NCBI RefSeq assembly: GCF_002093665.1 | Contig: NZ_MRWE01000004.1 | Coordinates: 62,001-126,000, forward strand | Reading direction: 5' to 3' | DNA length: 64,000 bases | Source of the DNA: Rouxiella badensis | GTDB lineage: Bacteria; Pseudomonadota; Gammaproteobacteria; Enterobacterales; Enterobacteriaceae | Shown here: positions 58,068-64,000 of the stretch, one piece after another | Layout: every line of letters starts with the position of its first letter | Position numbering within the stretch: position 1 is the stretch's first letter | Translations under genes and position numbers: made by a program | The notes under the pieces: model-generated | What the model was told of the DNA's origin: nothing | Seen by the model: only the letters and a program-made list of their open reading frames with translations | Database searches by the model: none

Positions 58068-59050
58068 GAGGCAACCTCCTGTGCGAAATGATCGAATCCC
58101 TGCCATTCAAGCTCTACGGTTTCACCGGAGCGCTGATATTTAATGCCTTCGGAAAGCGGCGCAATTTGGCCGACGCAGGTGAAGCGCACGCCCAGCTGTG
58201 CCAGCGCAACTTCCAGCGCTCCCCGGTTGATTTCCGGCACCGTGAAGCACAGTTCGTAATCTTCTCCCCCGGTAAGCGCCCACTTCACCGCTTGCTCAGG
58301 GTCGACGTACTGCTGCATCTCCTGCGAGTATGGCAGCAAATCGAGGTCGATACGTGCACCACAGTCGCTGGCCTTGAGAATATGGCGTAGATCAGAGATA
58401 AGGCCGTCGGAAATATCAATAGCAGAGTTCGCCAGCTGACGTAGCGCCTGGCCTTGTAAAACGCGGGGCTGGGGACGCAGATGACGTTTAATTAATGCCT
58501 GACTCGCCTTGTCGTCATTGACCGCGAGGCGGTCCTGCAGGATGGCGAGTCCGGCGGCACTGTCACCGAGGGTGCCGGTGACGAAGATCCAGTCGCCTAC
58601 CCGTGCGCCGCTGCGCAACAGCGCGCGTCCTGCCGGAACCAGGCCCTGAATGGTCAGCGTCATGCTTAACGGGCCGCGCGTCGTATCGCCGCCAATCAGC
58701 TGCATGCCGTAATAATCGAGTTGTTCAAACAGGCTGTCACTGAAGGCTTCAAGCCAGTCGGTATTGACCTCCGGCAGCGTTAACGCCAGTGAAACCCAGG
58801 CCGGATCGGCACCCATCGCGGCCAAATCGCTGAGGTTAACGGCCAGCGCTTTATAGCCTAAATCGGCGGGTGAAATGGTTTTGAGGAAGTGAATGCCTTC
58901 GACAAGGGTGTCGGTACTGACTGCTATTTGCTGCTTGTCAGTGACGGTCAGCAGGGCGCAGTCATCGCCAATGCCTAACTGTACATCCTGACGAGCCGTT
59001 CTATAACGGTTGAAATAGCGCGCAATTAAATCAAATTCGCCGCATGCCAT
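58064..59050 (-). CDS. thiL: Thiamine-monophosphate kinase
   Basis: 328-residue enzyme making thiamine diphosphate from the monophosphate. Motifs GIGDDCALL (Mg/ATP), [12 protein letters not shown] and GGDTTRGP, and the later DLSDGL-type [11 protein letters not shown] are intact. Start [13 protein letters not shown] matches E. coli. Downstream of nusB, across a 28-bp perfect palindrome, and coupled to pgpA. Confidence 0.96.
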   Translation of the reverse strand: MACGEFDLIARYFNRYRTARQDVQLGIGDDCALLTVTDKQQIAVSTDTLVEGIHFLKTISPADLGYKALAVNLSDLAAMGADPAWVSLALTLPEVNTDWLEAFSDSLFEQLDYYGMQLIGGDTTRGPLSMTLTIQGLVPAGRALLRSGARVGDWIFVTGTLGDSAAGLAILQDRLAVNDDKASQALIKRHLRPQPRVLQGQALRQLANSAIDISDGLISDLRHILKASDCGARIDLDLLPYSQEMQQYVDPEQAVKWALTGGEDYELCFTVPEINRGALEVALAQLGVRFTCVGQIAPLSEGIKYQRSGETVELEWQGFDHFAQEVAS

Positions 59051-59090
59051 AGTATTATTCCAAAAAATTTCGATCCTGCGTTTTACAATG

Positions 59091-59118
59091 CATTAAGGCC
59101 GGATATCCGGCCTTAATG
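59091..59118. repeat. 28-bp perfect palindrome between nusB and thiL
   Basis: The 14-base arm CATTAAGGCCGGAT is followed at once by its exact inverse complement. It lies 24 bases after the nusB stop and 40 bases before thiL. On the minus strand there is no T tract after it, so it may attenuate or protect the mRNA rather than end it. Confidence 0.7.
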
Positions 59119-59142
59119 AAACGCGTTCTTTGATGAGGAACG

Positions 59143-59556
59143 TTACTTCTTACGAATGTGCGGGCCTGCTTTGTCCAGCACACCGTTGACAAACTTGTGG
59201 CTGTCTTCTGCACCGAAGGTTTTAGCCAGTTCGATAGCTTCGTTGATAGCCACTTTGTAAGGAACGTCCTGACGCTTGCTCAACTCAAACAGTGCCAGAC
59301 GCAGAATTGCACGTTCAACCTGACCCAGTTCATCGAGCTGACGAGACAAATACGGAGCCATCAGCGCGTCGAGCTTGTCGGCCGTGGTGGCAACACCAGA
59401 CAGCAGCTCACGGAAATAGGTAATGTCGACATCTTTGACATCCTGCTCGGTCAGGAACTGTAATTCAACATCGGCGATGTCGTTTTTAGACAACTGCCAA
59501 GAGTAAAGCGCCTGAACGGCACATTCACGGGCGCGGCGACGAGCAGCAGGTTTCAC
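59143..59556 (-). CDS. nusB: Transcription antitermination factor NusB
   Basis: 137-residue helical protein (E. coli 139) that, with S10 (NusE), binds boxA in rRNA antitermination. Conserved [16 protein letters not shown] near the start and [16 protein letters not shown] with the C-terminal KFVNGVLDK. 20 bases downstream of ribE. Confidence 0.97.
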   Translation of the reverse strand: MKPAARRRARECAVQALYSWQLSKNDIADVELQFLTEQDVKDVDITYFRELLSGVATTADKLDALMAPYLSRQLDELGQVERAILRLALFELSKRQDVPYKVAINEAIELAKTFGAEDSHKFVNGVLDKAGPHIRKK

Positions 59557-59576
59557 GGAATTCCCCTTAACTAGAT

Positions 59577-60047
59577 TCAGGCCTTGATGGCCTTGATAAC
59601 GTTGATCATTTCAAGCGCGGTAAGGGCAGCTTCTGCACCTTTGTTACCGGCTTTGGTTCCCGCGCGTTCGATGGCTTGTTCAATGCTTTCTGTTGTCAGC
59701 ACACCAAAGGCAACCGGAATTTCACTGTTCATCGCAACGCTGGACAGGCCAGAGCTGCATTCGCCAGCAACGAATTCAAAATGGGCGGTACCCCCACGGA
59801 TAACAGTGCCCAGCGCGATGACGGCGTCATACTTTTTGCTGTTAGCCAGCGCACGTGTCGCAAGCGGCAGTTCATAAGCACCTGGAACCCATACAACGGT
59901 GATGTTGTCGTCTGCAACTTGGCCAATACGTTTCAACGCATCAATCGCGCCAGAAAGCAGGCTGTCGTTGATGAAATTGTTAAAACGGGCAATCGCGATG
60001 GCTATTTTCGCGTTAGGAGTTGCTACAACACCTTCAATAACGTTCAT
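59577..60047 (-). CDS. ribE: 6,7-dimethyl-8-ribityllumazine synthase
   Basis: 156-residue lumazine synthase (named ribE or ribH), same length as E. coli. Motifs WVPGAYELP and [14 protein letters not shown] with the catalytic His. Forms icosahedral shells in many species. It condenses the pyrimidine from the RibD route with dihydroxybutanone phosphate. Start ATG 60047 preceded by AGGAAAC. Confidence 0.97.
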   Translation of the reverse strand: MNVIEGVVATPNAKIAIAIARFNNFINDSLLSGAIDALKRIGQVADDNITVVWVPGAYELPLATRALANSKKYDAVIALGTVIRGGTAHFEFVAGECSSGLSSVAMNSEIPVAFGVLTTESIEQAIERAGTKAGNKGAEAALTALEMINVIKAIKA

Positions 60048-60226
60048 AGAGTTTCCTTAGGATGGGTTAAATCATTATGTTTTTATTAAAAACTTAATAC
60101 TAATAGCGTCGACCCAGCCCATGCTTAGCCGCAGGGGGGCGGATTCTATCATATTATTCCCCTGCCTGGACACACGGTTTTGTAAACCTGCTCAGACAGA
60201 GACAAATATGGGTCACGCGTCAGGCC

Positions 60227-61354
60227 TTAATAGACCGGTTTCATGCGTAAACGCAGATCGGGTCCTACCTGACGAACGTCGCTAAATTCGAAGGTGGGCG
60301 CATCGGCCAGTTTTTCGAGTCCCGGCAGCACGCACAGTCCGCGAGCGCTGTCGCCCAACAGTTTCGGCGCCATATAAACAATCAGCTCATCGACCAGTCC
60401 GGCCTGCAACAGCGCGCCAGCCAGCTCGGCACCGGCCTCGACCCACACCGAATTCACCTGACGCTTCGCCAGTTGCATCATCAGAATCACCAGATCGACG
60501 CGGTTGCTCGACGTCGCAGGCACCAGCAACTGCTGGGTGGATTCCGGCCAGACGTGGTCATCGGCCTGCAAGCGCGCCAGCAGCGTTTCACCGGGTTGCT
60601 GCACCAGCTTATGCTGAGGCGTCACGCGGTTTTGGCTGTCGACAATGACGCGCAGCGGCTGACGCACGCCCTCGGTGGAGGCAAACTCTGACGGATACTG
60701 GCGCTGCGTCTCTTCGCCCAGCTCGCTCCAGCGCACGGTCAGCGACGGATCGTCGGCCAGCACCGTCGCACTTGAACTCAGAATGGCCGAACTCTCCGCG
60801 CGAAAACGCTGCACGTCCTGACGCGCCGCTGCCGAGGTGATCCATTGGCTTTCGCCAGAGGCCATAGCGGTTCTACCGTCAATCGAAGCAGCCATTTTCA
60901 ATTGGACGTAAGGGAAACCGGTGCGCATACGCTTGAGGAACCCGAGATTCACGCTTTCGGCCTGACTCAACATCAAACCATTGCTTACCTCGACGCCCGC
61001 CTCTTTGAGGCGATAGAGGCCGCGACCGGCAACCTCGGGGTTAGGGTCCTGCATGGCGGCCACCACGCGAGACACGCCCGCCGCAAGCAGCGCGTCGGCG
61101 CACGGCGGCGTGCGGCCATGGTGGCTACAGGGTTCTAGCGTGACATAGGCGGTCGCGCCACGAGCACGCTCACCGGCCATGCGCAGCGCGTGGACCTCGG
61201 CGTGTGGGCCACCGGCCTTAAGGTGGAAGCCTTCTCCAACGATTTCACCGTCGCGCACGATAACGCAGCCGACGTTAGGGTTTGGCGTTGTGGTAAAGCG
61301 CCCTTTGCGCGCAAGTTCAAAGGCGCGCGCCATATAGAAATCGTCGTTAAACAT
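60227..61354 (-). CDS. ribD: Bifunctional riboflavin deaminase-reductase RibD
   Basis: 375-residue enzyme: N-terminal deaminase (about 1-145) with zinc motifs HAEVHAL and PCSHHGRTPPC, C-terminal dihydrofolate-reductase-like reductase from about 150. It does steps two and three of the riboflavin pyrimidine branch. 40 bases downstream of nrdR in the standard gene order. Confidence 0.97.
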   Translation of the reverse strand: MFNDDFYMARAFELARKGRFTTTPNPNVGCVIVRDGEIVGEGFHLKAGGPHAEVHALRMAGERARGATAYVTLEPCSHHGRTPPCADALLAAGVSRVVAAMQDPNPEVAGRGLYRLKEAGVEVSNGLMLSQAESVNLGFLKRMRTGFPYVQLKMAASIDGRTAMASGESQWITSAAARQDVQRFRAESSAILSSSATVLADDPSLTVRWSELGEETQRQYPSEFASTEGVRQPLRVIVDSQNRVTPQHKLVQQPGETLLARLQADDHVWPESTQQLLVPATSSNRVDLVILMMQLAKRQVNSVWVEAGAELAGALLQAGLVDELIVYMAPKLLGDSARGLCVLPGLEKLADAPTFEFSDVRQVGPDLRLRMKPVY

Positions 61355-61395
61355 AGCCTTCCCTGTTGTGGTGAACGGAGTCGTAAGTAGCGGGA

Positions 61396-61845
61396 TTAAT
61401 CCTGAAGTCGCGCGATCTCTTCGCCGAACTCACGGATGTCTTCAAAGCTGCGATAAACGGACGCAAAGCGGATATAGGCCACTTTATCGAGGCCTTTCAA
61501 TGCGTCCATCACCAGATTACCAATCATTTTGGCAGGCACTTCACGCTCTCCGGTGGCGCGAAGCTGAGATTTGATATGGCTGATCGCCATTTCAACGTCG
61601 TCCGAGCTGACCGGCCGCTTCTCGAGCGCCTTGAGGAAACCGCTACGAAGTTTATCTTCATTAAACGGTTCACGGACCTCGTTACTCTTGATAACCCGCG
61701 GCATCACGAGCTCTGCCACCTCAAAGGTGGTGAAGCGCTCGCTGCATACCAGACACTGGCGACGGCGGCGGACCTGTGATCCATCGCCCACCAGGCGTGA
61801 ATCTATAACTTTCGTGTCAACGGCGGCACAAAATGGACAATGCAT
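61396..61845 (-). CDS. nrdR: Ribonucleotide reductase repressor NrdR
   Basis: 149-residue repressor of nrd genes, same length as E. coli. N-terminal zinc ribbon (CPFC near start, CLVC around 31-34), then the ATP-cone that senses ATP/dATP ([19 protein letters not shown]). ATG 61845 is chosen, giving MHCPFC; the upstream 24 codons show no homology. Confidence 0.97.
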   Translation of the reverse strand: MHCPFCAAVDTKVIDSRLVGDGSQVRRRRQCLVCSERFTTFEVAELVMPRVIKSNEVREPFNEDKLRSGFLKALEKRPVSSDDVEMAISHIKSQLRATGEREVPAKMIGNLVMDALKGLDKVAYIRFASVYRSFEDIREFGEEIARLQD

Positions 61846-61995
61846 AGAACTTCCTGCTCGGATATTATCTGGACAGTAGTTTACCCCGAAGTGCCGCGAC
61901 AACAAAGGCTGTCGCAACGTCGGCGCACTATCGTGATAAACTTTGGCACTAACTCTTGTATCAGTATAGAAATCTGAATAAAGGACATCAGGTCA

Positions 61996-62559
61996 ATGAC
62001 TCCCTCTTATCGTGCCATTCTCGCCTTAACCGCCCTGTTCAGTTTGGCTGGATGTGCGGCGCAAAATCCTGAAGTATCGACCCTGACGACCGAAGTTAAT
62101 CAGCTGAATCAGAAACTTGATCGTCTGACCGATCTCGCGGGTGCGCTTGAGCATCAGACTACGCTCAATCGCCAGTCTACCAACGGTGTCTATTTGCTGC
62201 CGCAGGCCAAAACACCTGCCCTACTGAACACCGATTTTGCCCAACTGAGCCTTTCACTGGACTCGATTGCGCAAGACAGTACCGGCACCAGCGCTGTATT
62301 AAAAATTAAGTCTACCTCGGGCAAAGCGCTGCCTGCCTTCAGCGCCGTCGTCGACTGGGGTCAGATTGACCAGGTGACCGGCAAGCCGCTGACCGTCGAT
62401 ATGCAGTCTCAGGTTATTACCGTTACTCCGAGACTGCTTCCGTCGAGCGAGCAGACCACCGAAGTACGCTTTAGCAATATCACACCAGAAACGCTGGGAT
62501 TCGTTCACCTGCACCACCTGACGCTGATTCCAGAAGGCAATGCGGACGCCAAACCCTAA
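61996..62559 (+). CDS. yajI: YajI family lipoprotein (DUF3251)
   Basis: 187-residue lipoprotein of unknown function. Lipobox LAGC (Cys about residue 20), a short coiled-coil-like stretch with regular leucines (LTTEVNQLNQKLDRLTDL), then a beta-rich DUF3251-type domain. Same place as E. coli yajI, between nrdR and secF, with its own terminator. Confidence 0.88.
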   Translation: MTPSYRAILALTALFSLAGCAAQNPEVSTLTTEVNQLNQKLDRLTDLAGALEHQTTLNRQSTNGVYLLPQAKTPALLNTDFAQLSLSLDSIAQDSTGTSAVLKIKSTSGKALPAFSAVVDWGQIDQVTGKPLTVDMQSQVITVTPRLLPSSEQTTEVRFSNITPETLGFVHLHHLTLIPEGNADAKP

Positions 62560-62576
62560 CGCCGCTTTTGCCCAAT

Positions 62577-62612
62577 AAAAAAGCCTCGCAGCGAACTGCG
62601 AGGCTTTTTTTT
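62577..62612 (+). terminator. Terminator of yajI (and secF on the other strand)
   Basis: Stem AAAAGCCTCGCAG / CTGCGAGGCTTTT around CGAA with T8 to the right and A-rich left flank. Confidence 0.9.
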
Positions 62613-62654
62613 ACATCAAATCAATCGACCCTTCCTGCGAGGGGCCTGCCGTGC

Positions 62655-63629
62655 TTAAGGAAGAAGTGAGGGCTGATCCGCCCCTTCCTTCTCGACCTTC
62701 TGCTGCAGCATATGTTCACGCTTCATGCCCAGCTTCAGAGCCAGCGCAGAGGCAACATAGATTGAAGAAACGGTACCGATGGTCACACCAATCAACATCG
62801 TCAGTGAGAAGCCTGCAAGCAGAGGACCCCCGAAGATGTAAAGCATCAGCACAACCATCAGCGTGGTCGCCGAGGTCATGATGGTGCGGCTTAGCGTTTG
62901 GGTCAGGGACACGTTCATGATTTCGTAAGAGTTACCGCGGCGGATCTTGCGGAAGTTCTCACGAATACGGTCCGATACCACGATACTGTCGTTCAGAGAG
63001 TAACCGATGACCGACATCAGAGATGCCACGATGGTCAGGTCAATTTCAATCTTAAACAGCGACAGCACGCCCATAGTAATGACGACGTCGTGCGCCAGTG
63101 CGATAACCGCCCCCAACGCCAGTCGCCATTCAAAACGGAAACCGACGTAAATCAGGATACAGATCAACGCAAGCAGCAGCGCCATGCCACCGGCCTGCGC
63201 CAGATCACTCCCGACGCTTGGGCCGACAAACTCGATACGTTTAACGGTCGCGGTTTTGTCAACATCGGCGTTAATCAGGCTGATGACCTTGTTACCCAGT
63301 TCCTGACCGGCACTGTCGGAAGACAGCGGTGGTAAACGAACTACCACGTCACGGCTGCTGCCGAAGTTCTGCACGATCGGGTCTTTGAAACCGGCCGTCG
63401 CCAGCGAATCTCGCATAGTGTCGAGATTAGCGGGCTGAGACAGGGTGATTTCAATGACCGTACCACCGGTAAAGTCCAGACCCCAGTTAAACCCGCGAAC
63501 ACCCATAATCGCGATAGAGGCGATTAACAACAGGCCTGAGATACAGAAAGCCACGTTGTCCCAGCGCATGAAGTCGATGACTTTACGGCCGTAGTTTAGT
63601 TGTTCAACAGTATATTCTTGCTGTGCCAC
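62655..63629 (-). CDS. secF: Protein translocase subunit SecF
   Basis: 324-residue membrane protein with six helices; with SecD it uses the proton gradient to complete preprotein export. The family motif [12 protein letters not shown] comes after the first helix, and [19 protein letters not shown] is at helix 4-5. The start is GTG 63629 ([11 protein letters not shown]. coli MAQEYTVEQ) supported by GAGGAG 6 bases before; the longer frame upstream is inside the secD end region. Confidence 0.96.
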   Translation of the reverse strand: MAQQEYTVEQLNYGRKVIDFMRWDNVAFCISGLLLIASIAIMGVRGFNWGLDFTGGTVIEITLSQPANLDTMRDSLATAGFKDPIVQNFGSSRDVVVRLPPLSSDSAGQELGNKVISLINADVDKTATVKRIEFVGPSVGSDLAQAGGMALLLALICILIYVGFRFEWRLALGAVIALAHDVVITMGVLSLFKIEIDLTIVASLMSVIGYSLNDSIVVSDRIRENFRKIRRGNSYEIMNVSLTQTLSRTIMTSATTLMVVLMLYIFGGPLLAGFSLTMLIGVTIGTVSSIYVASALALKLGMKREHMLQQKVEKEGADQPSLLP

Positions 63630-63639
63630 AACGCACTCC

Positions 63640-64000
63640 TCAGATAGACAGCTTTTTGATGCGTTTGCCGCCGTAAAGCATGTTGACGATGGCACGTGTA
63701 CCGACGATCGACGTAAACATAGAGGTTGCAACACCGATAGCGGTGGTGATTGCAAAGCCCTTAATCGATCCCGTACCGACCGCATACAGAATAATTGCCG
63801 TGATCAACGTCGTGACGTTTGCATCGACGATACTGGAGAACGCACCGCTGTAGCCCTCATGGATGGCCTGCTGAACGGAACGCCCGTTACGCAGTTCTTC
63901 CTTGATACGCTCGTTAATCAGTACGTTGGCGTCAACCGCCACCGCCAGCGTCAGTACGATACCCGCAATACCCGGCATGGTCAGCGTCGCGCCCGGCAGC
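63640..64000 (-). CDS. secD: Protein translocase subunit SecD (C-terminal part; rest outside window)
   Basis: About 119 C-terminal residues in a frame open to the window edge. The RND-like motif [18 protein letters not shown] and [17 protein letters not shown] are diagnostic for SecD, ending in membrane helices and [11 protein letters not shown]. It ends 10 bases before the secF GTG, so the pair are one operon (yajC, and further upstream tgt and queA, are expected beyond the window). Confidence 0.95.
   Translation of the reverse strand, partial: LPGATLTMPGIAGIVLTLAVAVDANVLINERIKEELRNGRSVQQAIHEGYSGAFSSIVDANVTTLITAIILYAVGTGSIKGFAITTAIGVATSMFTSIVGTRAIVNMLYGGKRIKKLSI

Noticed and set aside
60048-60226. 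Possible FMN riboswitch before ribE
   Set aside because: The conserved FMN element words (AGGGGC... and GATCC-type blocks) are not present; only an unstructured spacer is seen.

Overview
The window is a chromosomal segment of an Enterobacterales bacterium with moderate-to-high GC. Nearly every core protein matches the E. coli family along its length and follows the E. coli order acrB / hha-tomB / ffs-atl-ybaY-tesB-amtB-glnK-mdlBA-decR-cof-ybaE-queC-fadM-ybaV-ppiD-hupB-lon-clpXP-tig-bolA-yajG-ampG-cyoABCDE-yajR-yajQ-panE-yajL-thiI-xseB-ispA-dxs-yajO-pgpA-thiL-nusB-ribE-ribD-nrdR-yajI-secFD. The inserted genes (zinc ABC operon beside rpmE2/rpmJ2, a cysteine-synthase-fold enzyme beside decR, azlCD, a class A acid phosphatase) and an ERIC element suggest a Yersiniaceae/Hafniaceae-like genus (Serratia, Rahnella, Ewingella or Rouxiella type). 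Genus cannot be fixed from sequence alone.

Layout: (1) 1-3.1 kb, acrB lacking its start. (2) 3.2-6.5 kb, a zinc-starvation island: rpmE2-rpmJ2 and a convergent zinc-type ABC importer operon, each behind an identical perfect Zur-type palindrome; the ABC operon opens with a 35-residue membrane peptide coupled by ATGA overlap. (3) 6.7-7.9 kb, an AT-rich orphan gene, then tomB-hha. (4) 8.1-12.4 kb, a purine salvage cassette (LysR regulator, divergent adenine deaminase and NCS2 permease). (5) 12.4-20.4 kb, 4.5S RNA, atl, ybaY, tesB, the nitrogen-regulated glnK-amtB operon with sigma-54 promoter and NtrC sites, and the MdlAB exporter. (6) 20.5-26.7 kb, decR with a divergent cysteine desulfhydrase-type gene, cof, ybaE, queC, an ERIC element, fadM, ybaV. 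(7) 26.9-36.6 kb, the protein quality-control block ppiD, hupB, lon, clpX, clpP, tig, bolA, with sigma-32-type promoters before lon and clpP. (8) 36.9-46.6 kb, yajG, ampG, cytochrome bo3 oxidase, yajR, yajQ. (9) 46.7-51.4 kb, azlDC with a divergent XRE-cupin regulator, panE-yajL, an orphan and a phoN-type phosphatase. (10) 51.5-64 kb, thiI, xseB-ispA-dxs (isoprenoid precursors), yajO, the ribD / ribE-nusB-thiL-pgpA block, nrdR, yajI, secF and the end of secD.

No CRISPR array, prophage, transposase, tRNA or rRNA was seen. I found no obviously new multi-gene defence or biosynthetic system. The most interesting material is the zinc-starvation island with its coupled microprotein, two unrecognised small genes, and several palindromic control sites. 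All functional statements rest on family recognition by reading; no database search was run.
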